Below are positions 38,911 through 48,011 of a stretch of 64,000 nucleotides of DNA, piece after piece; within the stretch, counting starts at the first letter, position 1, and each line of letters starts with the position of its first letter. The stretch covers positions 1,054,001-1,118,000 of the forward strand of contig JAJEEG010000006.1 in NCBI GenBank assembly GCA_022821085.1. Direction: 5' to 3'. Below the pieces are notes generated by a model. The model was not told the DNA's origin, made no database searches, and was given only the letters and a program-made list of their open reading frames with translations. The stretch is from Candidatus Latescibacterota bacterium (GTDB lineage Bacteria; JAAXHH01). Both the position numbers and the translations under genes were made by a program.

Positions 38911-39987
38911 ATGAAGGACATCGTTCGCATCGGCATGATCGGCGCCGGGCACATCGCCCATGCCCACGCGGAGGCGTGGCAAAAAGAAGCCACACTGACC
39001 GCGGTCGCCAGCCGCCGTATCGAAAGCGCTCGATCCCTGGCGGAACGGCATGGCATTCCCCACGTTTGCCGGGACGCCAATGAACTGTTGAATCGGGATG
39101 ACATCGATGCGGTCGGCATCGCCACGACCCACCGCCTGCACCATCCCATTGCCCTCGCGGCCCTGGCGGCCGGGAAATCCGTGTTTTGCGAGAAGCCCCT
39201 CGCACTCGACGGCTCGCAGGCCCGGGAGATGTGGGCCGATGCCCGGCGCAGGGCGGCGAAAACGGGCGTGCAATCGGGTATACGTCTCTTTCCGGCGCTC
39301 CGGCTCCTTTCCCGCCTGCTGCGGGAGGGACGGGCCGGAAAGATCCATGCCTTCGACGCCCACTGGTCCTTCGACTGGGCCAGGGACCCCCGCTTTCCGC
39401 TGACCTGGCGGTTCAAACGGGCCGAGGCCGGAACCGGGACCCTGGGTGACCTGGGGGTGTACATGATCGACGCGGCCCGCTGGCTGGTCGGCGAGATCGG
39501 GCAGGTAAACGCTGAGCTGGCCGTGTACATTCCGAGGCGTCCCCTGCTGACATCGGGCGAACACTTCGGCGAACTGCGGCGGCTGCATAGGGAGGGGGAG
39601 CTGGATATTCCCCTGGAGACGGGATGGGTGGAAAACGACGACGTCTGCCAGTTGCTTTTGAGGTTTGAAAACGGCGCCCGTGGGTCGATCCGGGCCAGCA
39701 GGCTCCACCAGGAACATTCCATCCGGGTAGACTGCGAGCGGTCCTCTTATCGCTGGCATATGACAGGAGACCGGCGCCTCATGGAACGGTCGACGGAAGC
39801 GGAATACACGCCCGTCGAGATGCCGGAACCGCCTTGTGACGATACCATCGTGACGAATTTTCTCCATAACATACGAAGGGACGAGGACGAACCGCCCACG
39901 TTCCGGGACGGCCTGGCGGCCCAGCTCGTCATCGACGCGGCGGTCAGGTCCCACGAAACGGGCAGTTGGGTCGATGTCGGATGCTGA
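38911..39987 (+). CDS. Gfo/Idh/MocA family oxidoreductase
   Basis: A 358-residue NAD(P)-dependent oxidoreductase. The Rossmann motif is GMIGAGHIAHAHA, the EKP motif is FCEKPLALDG, and the C-terminal domain contains GTLGDLGVYMIDAARWLVG. Unlike the protein at 26401, it keeps both canonical motifs and should be catalytically competent. It is 72 bases after the M3 peptidase, on the same strand, and 31 bases before mqnB. Its substrate is unknown; a role in menaquinone synthesis is not suggested. Confidence 0.93.
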   Translation: MKDIVRIGMIGAGHIAHAHAEAWQKEATLTAVASRRIESARSLAERHGIPHVCRDANELLNRDDIDAVGIATTHRLHHPIALAALAAGKSVFCEKPLALDGSQAREMWADARRRAAKTGVQSGIRLFPALRLLSRLLREGRAGKIHAFDAHWSFDWARDPRFPLTWRFKRAEAGTGTLGDLGVYMIDAARWLVGEIGQVNAELAVYIPRRPLLTSGEHFGELRRLHREGELDIPLETGWVENDDVCQLLLRFENGARGSIRASRLHQEHSIRVDCERSSYRWHMTGDRRLMERSTEAEYTPVEMPEPPCDDTIVTNFLHNIRRDEDEPPTFRDGLAAQLVIDAAVRSHETGSWVDVGC

Positions 39988-40018
39988 GGCAGGATAGCAG
40001 GTCGGGTGCGGATCAGGT

Positions 40019-40834
40019 ATGAAACTGGACTTTCTACTCATAACCGCGACGGAGAAGGAACAGGAGCCGGTCCGGGCACGGATGGAGATCTCCGGGACGG
40101 ACCATCCCCTGGCCCGGCCCTGGCACCTGGGTTCGTTGTGCGGGAAGTCGGTGCTCCTGATCGAAGGCGGCGTGGGTCAGGTCAATACAGCCTCGGCCCT
40201 GACCCTGGCGCTGACCCGCCATGATCCCGCCGTGATCCTGCAATTCGGCGTAGGCGGCGCATACGAGCGGTCCGGTCTCGAAGTGGGTGACCTCGCCATT
40301 GCCACGGAGGAATGCTACGGCGATACCGGCGTCCTGACCCCGGAAGGCTGGATGGACCTGGAAAAGATGGGCTTTCCCATGCTTCCTCCCGCCCGGACCG
40401 GCGACCAGGGACAGCCCGACGCCGAAGGGCAGACCGTAGACAACGGGCAGACAGAGCGGGCACTCAGCAAGCCCCTGTACAACCGGATACCCCTCGACGC
40501 CACGCGGACCGAGCGCATCCTCCGATATCTTGAATCCGGACTGGAAGGCCGATCGTCGCACCAGGTCACCTCCGGGCCCTTCGTCACGGTGCAGCAGTGC
40601 AGCGGCGTCCAGGCGGCCGGAGATACGCTGGCCGCCCGTTTCGGGGGGATATGCGAGAACATGGAAGGCGCGGCGGCGGCCCACGTAGCCGAGGCCAACG
40701 GGATCCCCTTCGTGGAGATACGCGGCATCAGCAACAGGGTGGTCGACCGGGACCTGTCGCAATGGGATCTGCCCCGGGCGATCCGGCGCGGTCAGCAGGC
40801 GGTCGAACGAATCGTCGAACAGGGAGTTTCCTGA
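40019..40834 (+). CDS. mqnB: Futalosine hydrolase
   Basis: The 271-residue product matches MqnB, a nucleosidase-fold enzyme that splits futalosine to hypoxanthine and dehypoxanthinyl futalosine in the alternative menaquinone pathway. It opens with LDFLLITATEKEQEP, shows QFGVGGAYERSGL and DLAIATEECYGD, and ends with the ENMEGAAAAHVAEANGIPF nucleoside-binding Glu block. The next gene encodes MqnD, so the pathway assignment is strong. An AGGT directly before the ATG is a weak ribosome site. Confidence 0.92.
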   Translation: MKLDFLLITATEKEQEPVRARMEISGTDHPLARPWHLGSLCGKSVLLIEGGVGQVNTASALTLALTRHDPAVILQFGVGGAYERSGLEVGDLAIATEECYGDTGVLTPEGWMDLEKMGFPMLPPARTGDQGQPDAEGQTVDNGQTERALSKPLYNRIPLDATRTERILRYLESGLEGRSSHQVTSGPFVTVQQCSGVQAAGDTLAARFGGICENMEGAAAAHVAEANGIPFVEIRGISNRVVDRDLSQWDLPRAIRRGQQAVERIVEQGVS

Positions 40835-40840
40835 TGCGCC

Positions 40841-40866
40841 GCACACTCCCGGTGCCTCCTTTTTTT
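40841..40866 (+). terminator. Possible weak terminator between mqnB and mqnD
   Basis: GCAC at 40841-40844 can pair with GTGC at 40852-40855 across seven bases, followed a few bases later by seven T residues (40860-40866). The stem is short, so it may be attenuating or meaningless, since mqnD starts 45 bases on. Confidence 0.3.
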
Positions 40867-40910
40867 AGTAGTTTATGCGACCTTGGTCCCGCTCGCAGAG
40901 GGGGTTCACC

Positions 40911-41738
40911 ATGACGGCCCTTTCTCTCGGCTATTCGCCCTGTCCCAACGACACCTTCATCTTCTGCGCCATGATCCAGGGGCGGATCCCCGATGCGCCG
41001 CGGTGCAGGGAAGTGCTGGAGGATATCGAGACCCTGAATACACTGGCCCTGAAGCGTGAACTGGACCTGACGAAAATCTCCTTTCACGCCTTCGGTCACC
41101 TTCGGGATCACTACGTCCTGCTCCGGCCAGGCGGAGCCCTGGGCAGGGGTTGCGGTCCGCTGGTGGTCGCGCGGGAACCGCAGCGGCCGGAAATGCTGAA
41201 AGGCCGGAAGATCGCCCTGCCCGGCCGGCTGACCACGGCGGCGCTGCTGCTGAGGCTCTTCGATCCCGGCCTGGACCGCCTGGTCTACCTGCCCTTCGAC
41301 CAGATCATGCCGGCCTGCCGGCGAGGCGAAGTCGACGCCGGGGTGATCATTCACGAGAGCCGGTTCACCTTCGCCGAACACGGTCTATCCCAGGTGATCG
41401 ATCTCGGTGCGTGGTGGGAGGAGGAAACGGGGCACCCGATTCCCCTGGGCGGTATCCTCGCGCGCAGGGATCTTGGCGGTGCCATGCACGAACGGCTCAA
41501 CCGGTCGATACGATCGAGCATCGAATACGCATACGCCCATCCTGATGAAGTGAAGCCTTATATCCGGCGTCATGCCCAGGAGATGGATGAATCGGTCATG
41601 CAGCAACATATCGATCTCTATGTGAACCAGTACTCGCTGCAGTACGGCGAAGAAGGAGAAGCGGCAATTCGCGACCTGTTCGACCGGGCCGAACGGGCGG
41701 GTATCGTCCCGTCATCGAAGCATTTCCTGTTCGAGTAA
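40911..41738 (+). CDS. mqnD: 1,4-dihydroxy-6-naphthoate synthase
   Basis: The 275-residue product matches MqnD, a periplasmic-binding-protein-like fold enzyme that turns cyclic dehypoxanthinyl futalosine into 1,4-dihydroxy-6-naphthoate. Diagnostic text is SLGYSPCPNDTFIFCAM at the start, LDLTKISFHAFGHL, and DAGVIIHESRFTF with a key His. The ATG at 40911 is chosen over one 36 bases upstream because AGAGGGG lies 7 bases before it. Adjacent mqnB supports the route; the first and third steps (mqnA, mqnC) lie outside the window. Confidence 0.92.
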   Translation: MTALSLGYSPCPNDTFIFCAMIQGRIPDAPRCREVLEDIETLNTLALKRELDLTKISFHAFGHLRDHYVLLRPGGALGRGCGPLVVAREPQRPEMLKGRKIALPGRLTTAALLLRLFDPGLDRLVYLPFDQIMPACRRGEVDAGVIIHESRFTFAEHGLSQVIDLGAWWEEETGHPIPLGGILARRDLGGAMHERLNRSIRSSIEYAYAHPDEVKPYIRRHAQEMDESVMQQHIDLYVNQYSLQYGEEGEAAIRDLFDRAERAGIVPSSKHFLFE

Positions 41739-41841
41739 CGGCTATTATCGAATGCCGGCCACCGTCGAAACGCGGTCACCGTCACAAATCGGCCAGGCAG
41801 GACAACAACGCAGATTACCCAAAGCACGGAGAGGAATCACC

Positions 41842-42654
41842 ATGCGCATATTGATGATGACGGACATGGAAGGCGTAAGCGGCATCGTGGCCTGGGATCA
41901 GGTAAACGGCGGAAAGCCCATGTACGAGGAAGGCCGGCGATTGTATACCGAGGAGATCAACGCCGCCGTACGGGGCGCCCGGGCCGCGGGCGCGAAGGAA
42001 ATCGTGGTGGTGGACTGCCACGGCGCGGGCGGAGACTGGACCTTCAATTCGCTGGTGCCCGAGTTGCTCGACCCCGGATGCGAGTGGGTGGCCAAGCATC
42101 CCTGGTCCCGTTACACGGAGATGTTCGAGACGGGCTGCGACGCCGCGGTGTTCGTCGGCATGCACGCACGGGCGAACACACCGGACGGCGTGATGTGCCA
42201 TACGATCTCCACCACGGGATGGCGCAGCCTGCGATTCAACGACGACGAAGTGGGCGAAACCGGCATCAACGCCGCCCTCTGCGGCCACTACGGCTGTCCC
42301 GTGCTGCTGGTCACCGGCGACGAGGCCGTGTGCCGAGAGTCCCGGGAACTGCTGGGAGAGAACCTGCCGGTCGTAGCCGTAAAACGGGGTCTGACCAGGT
42401 ACTCGGCCCGGCAGATTCCCCCGATCCGCGCACGGCAGATGATCGAGGACGGCACGCGCCAGGCGCTGCAGGATAGGCCGGACATCAGGCCCTATGTGCC
42501 GTCGGCCCCGACGAAGATCACCATCGAACTGGATACCGTGGACAACGCGGCGCATTACAGGGGCAGGCCGGGGGTCTCTTTTCCCGATGACCTGACTGTG
42601 GTCAGCGACGGCCGGGACTGGATGGAGGCCTGGAACCAGATCTGGCACTGGTAG
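41842..42654 (+). CDS. M55 family D-aminopeptidase
   Basis: The 270-residue product is an M55 metallopeptidase of the DppA type. It starts MRILMMTDMEGVSGI, with the metal-binding Asp8 and Glu10, followed by VVDCHGAGGDW, FVGMHARANTPDGVMCHT and VTGDEAVCRESRE. Members release N-terminal D-amino acids, for example D-Ala from cell-wall peptides. The ATG at 41842 follows GGAGAGGA; an in-frame extension to 41752 lacks family similarity. It is convergent with the isomerase at 42668. Confidence 0.92.
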   Translation: MRILMMTDMEGVSGIVAWDQVNGGKPMYEEGRRLYTEEINAAVRGARAAGAKEIVVVDCHGAGGDWTFNSLVPELLDPGCEWVAKHPWSRYTEMFETGCDAAVFVGMHARANTPDGVMCHTISTTGWRSLRFNDDEVGETGINAALCGHYGCPVLLVTGDEAVCRESRELLGENLPVVAVKRGLTRYSARQIPPIRARQMIEDGTRQALQDRPDIRPYVPSAPTKITIELDTVDNAAHYRGRPGVSFPDDLTVVSDGRDWMEAWNQIWHW

Positions 42655-42667
42655 GCCTATTGCTGTT

Positions 42668-43489
42668 CTATGGAAGCTCTTCCATCAGGTCCCGGATGAA
42701 GCGTAGGTCCGACCGGGCGAGATCGCAGACCGTGTCCACGGGAACGCCCCCGTATTCGCTGTGCATGGTGACGGGCCCTTCGAACCCCTGGGCCTTCAGC
42801 GTGGACAGTGTCGTTTTCCAGTCTCCGAAGCCTGTGCCCAGCCGGACCACGTCGACTTCCCACCGCCTTTGGCCGTCCCGAACATGCAACACCCTGGTCA
42901 GGTCCTTGAACGACATGACGGACAGGTACTCCCTGACGATGTCGAGGGCCATGTCGATCGGCTCTCCGCAGATGGACAGGTGCCCTACGTCCGCGAACAC
43001 GCCGACGTGTTCGGGATCGAATCCCTGCACGACGTGCATGACGGCGGATGAATTCAGGCCCATGGAGTGGCCCGAATGGTTGTGCACCACGGTTTTGACG
43101 CCGGTTTTCTCCGAAAGACGCTGGAATCCCTCCAGTTCCCTCCGCGCACGGTCCAGTTCCGCCCAGTAATCCGTTCCCGGCGACCAGTGCCAGTACCCCA
43201 GCTTGATGTGCTTTACCCCGTTCTCCCCGCAGGCCTGGTAGTATCTCTCCGCGTAATCCAGCGTGGCCGAAGTGAAATCCCCCGGTGCGGTAACGAGCGG
43301 GATAGTTAGTCCTTCGTCGGAAAGCACCCGCGCGGCTTCCGGCAGGGCGCGGTCGATGTTCCCAGGATTCACCGGATATCCGTCCCGCACGCACAGGTCG
43401 GCGCCGGAAACGCCTACGCTATTCAGTTTCTCCGCGATTTCCGCCAGCGTCAGACCCTCGAGGTGCTTGGTGAACATGATAAACTGCAT
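42668..43489 (-). CDS. Sugar phosphate isomerase/epimerase-like TIM barrel
   Basis: A 273-residue xylose-isomerase-like TIM barrel (AP endonuclease 2 superfamily). It shows VKHIKLGYWHW, a metal-linked Glu/His set in VVHNHSGH and GVFADVGHLSI, and later RDGQRRWEVDVVRLGTG. The family contains inosose isomerases, dehydratases and sugar epimerases; the specific reaction cannot be told. AAGGGGA sits 9 bases before its ATG. It lies 17 bases after the DUF6785 membrane protein, in the same direction, and may be cotranscribed with it and nhaC. Confidence 0.85.
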   Translation of the reverse strand: MQFIMFTKHLEGLTLAEIAEKLNSVGVSGADLCVRDGYPVNPGNIDRALPEAARVLSDEGLTIPLVTAPGDFTSATLDYAERYYQACGENGVKHIKLGYWHWSPGTDYWAELDRARRELEGFQRLSEKTGVKTVVHNHSGHSMGLNSSAVMHVVQGFDPEHVGVFADVGHLSICGEPIDMALDIVREYLSVMSFKDLTRVLHVRDGQRRWEVDVVRLGTGFGDWKTTLSTLKAQGFEGPVTMHSEYGGVPVDTVCDLARSDLRFIRDLMEELP

Positions 43490-43506
43490 GCGTCGATTCC
43501 CCTTTC

Positions 43507-45567
43507 TCAGTAGGACTCCCAGCGATGAGGCCGGTCCGGGAACCAGGCCAGGTCAACTCCCATGCCGGCCAGCTGCCAGAAGAGATAGGCGAGCAATATA
43601 CCAATAAACAACCTGCGGACCTTCTGGTAAAGCGTTGGGCCGCCGATGCGGAACACGATGGCCTGGACCAGCCAGGCCAGGAAGATCGTCAGGAACGCGT
43701 TCCGTACCGGGGCGGACATGACGACCACCATGCCGATGGGATGGAGCGGCCACCACGGAAGGAGAAACCGCCCGGCCAGGAGCACGATCATCATCACGAC
43801 CCCGCTCCCGAAGAACAGGACTTCGAGGTCGCTGATCTGCGTTGCGTTGTTGACCCAGGTCACGATCAGGTCGTAGAACCGGATGCCCCGGTCCGTGCCC
43901 AGGTCGGTCCGCAGGTTCTGGGCGCCGAAGGTGTTCCCGGCGTAGATTACGTAGCCGATGGAGGCTACGGCGCTCAGGCAGAACGCGACGGCCACGCCGG
44001 CGAAGAGGTACCTGGAAGAGATCCCGCTCCCGGAACTGCGCGCATCCCTAAGCGGATCGCGCCGGACTTGCCTGTGCTGGCGCCACCGGGACTTCAGCCA
44101 GGCCACGTGGGACGTGCCGATCATGGTGAAGGTGCGCCAGTTGCGCGCGAACCCGTTGGCCATGCCCAGGGCTGTGAGGTCGCCGCGGCCGATCTGTGCG
44201 GACCCCACGATGGCGATGGAGAACTGGTGGCTGTTGATGGGCAGGTCGAGCGTCACCACGCCCGTTTCCGCCACGACGCGGGCCAGGGCGATGTAGAAGA
44301 TGAAGAGCAGGACAATGAACAGCGCCATGATCGGAAGGGACATCCCGGCGGTGTACAGCCAGCAGATGATGAAGAGGAGGCCCAGCAGGAAGCCGAAGAC
44401 GGCCGTGCGGTAGGAGAACAGTTCCTCCGTGTCGTCCAGCTCGCTCTTCCGGCCCAGGGCGTGGCGCCAGACGGACCCGAGGTGCCGGCGAGCCATCCAA
44501 AGGCCGAAGAGGACGAAGGTAACCAGGCCGGCAATGGACTGAATGCCGGCCAGGCCGCCATGGATGATGGTACCGGAGGTGGATCCGACACCGAGCATGT
44601 TGAGCGATCCCTCCTGCAGTACGTAGAAGACGGGAAACAGCCACATGCTGAGGAGCACGTCCCGGTTGACGAAGATCAGCAGGCAGAATACGAACACGTT
44701 TAACCGGAAAATGAGCCCGGGAAAGGCGGGATCGAGGGAAAGTACCCGTGAGTGTTCGGCCATGATCGGGACAGCAGGCCATACGTCCCAGAAAGAAACG
44801 ATGTTCCAGATCATGACCAGGGACATGGCCGCCGCGCCGGTCCGGATCCAGCGGTTGCCGCCTTTCCCATTTCCGCTTTTCCCATTGTCGCCACCCTCCC
44901 CAGCGCCGCCACCCTCTCCGGTGCCGCCTTCCCTACTGCCGCCGCCCAGCGAGATCAGGTGCAGGCCCACTTCGCCCAGCGGGAACTGGAGCCGTTCGTG
45001 TTCGACCCACTGCTTGCGAAGCATGACGACGATGCACGCGCCGACGAAAAGCAGGATCAGGATGAAGGAACCCCACCAGAACAGGGGGGACAGCCATGCG
45101 CTCCAGGGAATCGACTGGCCGGACTGGAGTCCCTCGTAGAATACCCGCGCCGCCGCCCGGTCGCTGAGGACCAGCCATTCGGGCAGATAGGGAAAGAAGA
45201 TGGTCTCCCAGCTGTTTTCCGGCGAGGCGAAGTAGAACGGCGCGGTGATCACGACGAGCAGGTATTTCGTCATGGCCTGGTCGGGCACCGTGGAGGCGAT
45301 CCATCCCATGGCGAAAACCATGATCAGTTCGTAGAACGAGAGCGCCGATGCCGGACGGATCCGCGCCACCAGGGCATTGGGCAGCAGCACGCAGAAGAGG
45401 AAGGGAACGAGGAACACCGGGGGCAGGTGGGTCGCCGCCGGCTCGTAGCCGATCTGGTTGGCGGAGTATTCCCCCGCAAAGCCGATGAATATCGAAAGTG
45501 CGGCCCCGATGAGGATCGCCCTGAATGTTCGGATGCGCTGGAGGAAGGCCGATGCGATCGGTATCAT
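43507..45567 (-). CDS. DUF6785/DUF6784-type multi-pass membrane protein
   Basis: A very hydrophobic 686-residue protein with about 12-14 predicted transmembrane segments. Long membrane stretches such as FRAILIGAALSIFIGF and LLFVGACIVVMLRKQW are clear. It resembles the uncharacterised DUF6785 (N-terminal) plus DUF6784 (C-terminal) proteins, which look like OPT-type transporters. After about residue 215 there is a Gly/Glu-rich low-complexity linker (GGGSREGGTGEGG and similar) encoded by short repeats. Start codon ATG, with weak ribosome site. It lies 76 bases after nhaC and 17 bases before the isomerase. Cargo is unknown. Confidence 0.75.
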   Translation of the reverse strand: MIPIASAFLQRIRTFRAILIGAALSIFIGFAGEYSANQIGYEPAATHLPPVFLVPFLFCVLLPNALVARIRPASALSFYELIMVFAMGWIASTVPDQAMTKYLLVVITAPFYFASPENSWETIFFPYLPEWLVLSDRAAARVFYEGLQSGQSIPWSAWLSPLFWWGSFILILLFVGACIVVMLRKQWVEHERLQFPLGEVGLHLISLGGGSREGGTGEGGGAGEGGDNGKSGNGKGGNRWIRTGAAAMSLVMIWNIVSFWDVWPAVPIMAEHSRVLSLDPAFPGLIFRLNVFVFCLLIFVNRDVLLSMWLFPVFYVLQEGSLNMLGVGSTSGTIIHGGLAGIQSIAGLVTFVLFGLWMARRHLGSVWRHALGRKSELDDTEELFSYRTAVFGFLLGLLFIICWLYTAGMSLPIMALFIVLLFIFYIALARVVAETGVVTLDLPINSHQFSIAIVGSAQIGRGDLTALGMANGFARNWRTFTMIGTSHVAWLKSRWRQHRQVRRDPLRDARSSGSGISSRYLFAGVAVAFCLSAVASIGYVIYAGNTFGAQNLRTDLGTDRGIRFYDLIVTWVNNATQISDLEVLFFGSGVVMMIVLLAGRFLLPWWPLHPIGMVVVMSAPVRNAFLTIFLAWLVQAIVFRIGGPTLYQKVRRLFIGILLAYLFWQLAGMGVDLAWFPDRPHRWESY

Positions 45568-45597
45568 CTGGCGGTAGCTGGGACGGGCTCGGTCCGC

Positions 45598-45667
45598 ACG
45601 GTCAAGTGGGAACGGTCAGGTACGGACGGTCAGTTGCGGGCCGTCAGGTCCATACGGTCAGCCCCAT
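45598..45667. repeat. 14-bp tandem repeat, five copies, over the nhaC stop
   Basis: Five units related to acggtcaggtacgg begin at 45598, 45612, 45626, 45640 and 45654, exactly 14 bases apart. The array spans the 3' end of the nhaC-like gene (stop at 45644-45646) and the gap to the next gene on the minus strand. Copies 4 and 5 are partly coding. No known element is recognised. Confidence 0.85.
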
Positions 45668-47050
45668 GACGAGGTATACGGCACCGGTCAGCACGGCGGC
45701 GATCATCGCATAGGGGATCTGGGTCCTGACGTGATCGATATGATCCGATGCCGCGCCGGTCGAAGCGAGAATCGAGGTATCGGAGAGTGGAGAACAGTGA
45801 TCGCCGAAGACTCCGCCGCCGGCCACGGCCGCTATGGTCGCGTATACGATGTCGGTCAACGCGTCCCCCGAGTAAACCAGGGCCACGGGCACCGCGATGG
45901 GCAGCATGATGGCGAAGGTGCCCCAGGACGTACCGGTGGAAAAGGCCATCACGGCCGCCAGCAGGTAGGTAGCCAGGGGGAGCATGGACGGGGTAAGGAA
46001 ATCCCTCGAAATCGATACCATGTAGTCGGCCGTTCCCATGTCTCTGCTCAACTGGTTGATCGTGTAGGCGAAAACCAGGATCATGATGGCCGGCATGATC
46101 CCCTTGATGCCCGTCATCGCCGTGTCCATGATGTCGTTCAGCCGAATGCCCTGGATGCGGATCGATATGCCGAGGAAGATGACGACGGCGAGATAGGCCT
46201 CCAGCGTCTTCGCGGATCCCGTGAGCATAAAAGAACCCAGGACGATGACGATGATCAGGATGACGGGCAGGATGAAGTTCAGGAACAGGCGGGGTTTGAT
46301 GTCCGGGAACATGGGGGTCTCGGTCAGTTCCCTTCCGATGAGCGGGACCGCGCCGTCTCTCAGCACCTTGCCTTCGTCCATGGCCCGGCGTTCGGCTTTC
46401 TTCATGGGACCGAATTCCGGGACCAATCCGGCAGCGATCAATCCCACCAATATCACCGCCGATATTGCGTAGATATTGTAGGGAATGGAATGAATGAACG
46501 CGTTCAGCGCATCGCCGGCATCGTCTATGGGCCCCATGCCGATGGTGAGTCCCGAAATGTAGATCGCCCAGCCCGTGAAGGGCAGGAGGACGATGACCGG
46601 GGCGGAGGTGGAGTCGGCGATATAGGCCAGTTTCTCCCTGGATATCCGCGCCTTGTCGGCCAGGCTTCGCATCGTGGTCCCGACGAAGAGCGGGCTGAAA
46701 TAGTCGCTGAAGAATACGAACATGCCCAGTGCCCACGTCCAGAGTTGTACGCCTTTGCGCGACAATTTCCGATATGCCACGAACTGGGTGAAGGCCTGGA
46801 TGGCGCCGGTGCGCATGAAGAAGGCGATCATGATTCCGATGCAGATCTCCAGCATGAACACCCAGGAGAAACTGGTATTCCCGATCGCGTCGATCATCAA
46901 CTGGGAAAACCCCAGGGGCCCCTGGCCCGCGATTAGGACGCCCACCAGGCAGGCCACCGCCAGGGAATACACGGCGTTCCTGGTCAGGAAGGCCAGTACG
47001 ATGGCAAGGGCCGGCGGCACGATGGAGAGGATGCCGAGGTCGGTTTCCAT
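45644..47050 (-). CDS. Na+/H+ antiporter NhaC family protein
   Basis: A 468-residue membrane protein with about 11-12 transmembrane segments, matching the NhaC ion transporter family. Motifs include VYSLAVACLVGVLIAG, WALGMFVFFSDYFSPLFVG, IYISGLTIGMG and TGTSWGTFAIMLPIAVP, with FGDHCSPLSDTSILASTGA near the C-terminus. It exchanges sodium for protons, or may carry organic acids such as malate. It begins a minus-strand set with DUF6785 and isomerase genes and is divergent from the TIM-barrel gene at 47137, only 86 bases away. Confidence 0.92.
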   Translation of the reverse strand: METDLGILSIVPPALAIVLAFLTRNAVYSLAVACLVGVLIAGQGPLGFSQLMIDAIGNTSFSWVFMLEICIGIMIAFFMRTGAIQAFTQFVAYRKLSRKGVQLWTWALGMFVFFSDYFSPLFVGTTMRSLADKARISREKLAYIADSTSAPVIVLLPFTGWAIYISGLTIGMGPIDDAGDALNAFIHSIPYNIYAISAVILVGLIAAGLVPEFGPMKKAERRAMDEGKVLRDGAVPLIGRELTETPMFPDIKPRLFLNFILPVILIIVIVLGSFMLTGSAKTLEAYLAVVIFLGISIRIQGIRLNDIMDTAMTGIKGIMPAIMILVFAYTINQLSRDMGTADYMVSISRDFLTPSMLPLATYLLAAVMAFSTGTSWGTFAIMLPIAVPVALVYSGDALTDIVYATIAAVAGGGVFGDHCSPLSDTSILASTGAASDHIDHVRTQIPYAMIAAVLTGAVYLVMGLTVWT

Positions 47051-47136
47051 GGGGGATCCCCGGATTTGAAATTGGATAGAATCTCAAATAAGAAACATCT
47101 ATCGGGCGCTTCAGGCAACCACCTATATTGTGATAC

Positions 47137-47982
47137 ATGAATCATCTCGGTTTCATGCTGATCGATCCGCCCTCCCGATGGGGCGGGAGTATTAACGACA
47201 CCTTCCGTTTCATTCGATCCATCGGATATGACGGCGTGGAATTGAATCTCACCTCCGAACTGGCGGGCCGTCTGGACCATGTGGAGGACGCCGTCCAGGC
47301 GCATGATCTGCCGGTCGTTTCGCTGCTCACGGGTGCGGCGTACGAGGAGGGACTCTGTCTCAGCGCGCCGGATGCAACCATCCGCGATCGAACGGTCGAG
47401 CGCCTGGTGGAGAACATGGGGATCGCGAATCGGTTCGGGGCCATCCTGGTGGTCGGCCTGTTGCAGGGCCTGCGCTCCGACGAACCGGACCCTGCGGCCG
47501 CCAATGCGCGGATCGTTTCCTGTCTGCAACGGGTGGGACGGGAAGCCGAGGCCAGGGGGGTCGACATCGTGATCGAACCGGTAAACCACCTCCAGGTGGG
47601 ATTCAACAACAGCGTCGGGGAAGTCCTGCGTCTGATCCGCGACACCGGATCCACTGCCTTCCATCCCATGGTCGACACCATCCACATGAATATCGAGGAG
47701 ACCTCCCTCGTACAGCCCATCCACGACTGCGGCGCCCGTCTCAGGCACGTTCATCTCTGCGAAAGCCACGGGGGACTGCCGGGTACCGGCCGCATCGACT
47801 TCGCGGCCGTCCTCGATACCCTGGAAGACGTGGACTATGCCCATTTCGCTTCGGTGAAGGTCTACAGGAAGGCCGGACTGCGCGAAGCGGCGGAACAGAG
47901 CATGGCCTTCTTCACGGAACTGGAATCGGGCCAGGCGCGCCGCGGCGGCCGGACAAGTGATTCAGGGGATCGGTACGCTTGA
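47137..47982 (+). CDS. Sugar phosphate isomerase/epimerase-like TIM barrel
   Basis: A 281-residue xylose-isomerase-like TIM barrel. It opens MNHLGFMLIDPPSRWGGSIN and IGYDGVELNLTSELAG, carries a metal-binding Glu in IVIEPVNHLQ, and later shows FHPMVDTIHMNIEE and LRHVHLCESHGGLPG. These motifs fit hydroxypyruvate isomerase/inosose dehydratase-like enzymes; the substrate is unknown. No good ribosome site is visible at the ATG. The next gene is convergent, 29 bases away. Confidence 0.87.
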   Translation: MNHLGFMLIDPPSRWGGSINDTFRFIRSIGYDGVELNLTSELAGRLDHVEDAVQAHDLPVVSLLTGAAYEEGLCLSAPDATIRDRTVERLVENMGIANRFGAILVVGLLQGLRSDEPDPAAANARIVSCLQRVGREAEARGVDIVIEPVNHLQVGFNNSVGEVLRLIRDTGSTAFHPMVDTIHMNIEETSLVQPIHDCGARLRHVHLCESHGGLPGTGRIDFAAVLDTLEDVDYAHFASVKVYRKAGLREAAEQSMAFFTELESGQARRGGRTSDSGDRYA

Positions 47983-48011
47983 AGTACCGGAGAGCCAGGC
48001 CATAGCGGCGA

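Noticed and set aside
45598-45667. Direct repeats as a CRISPR array
   Set aside because: Units are 14 bases with no unique spacers and no cas genes nearby.
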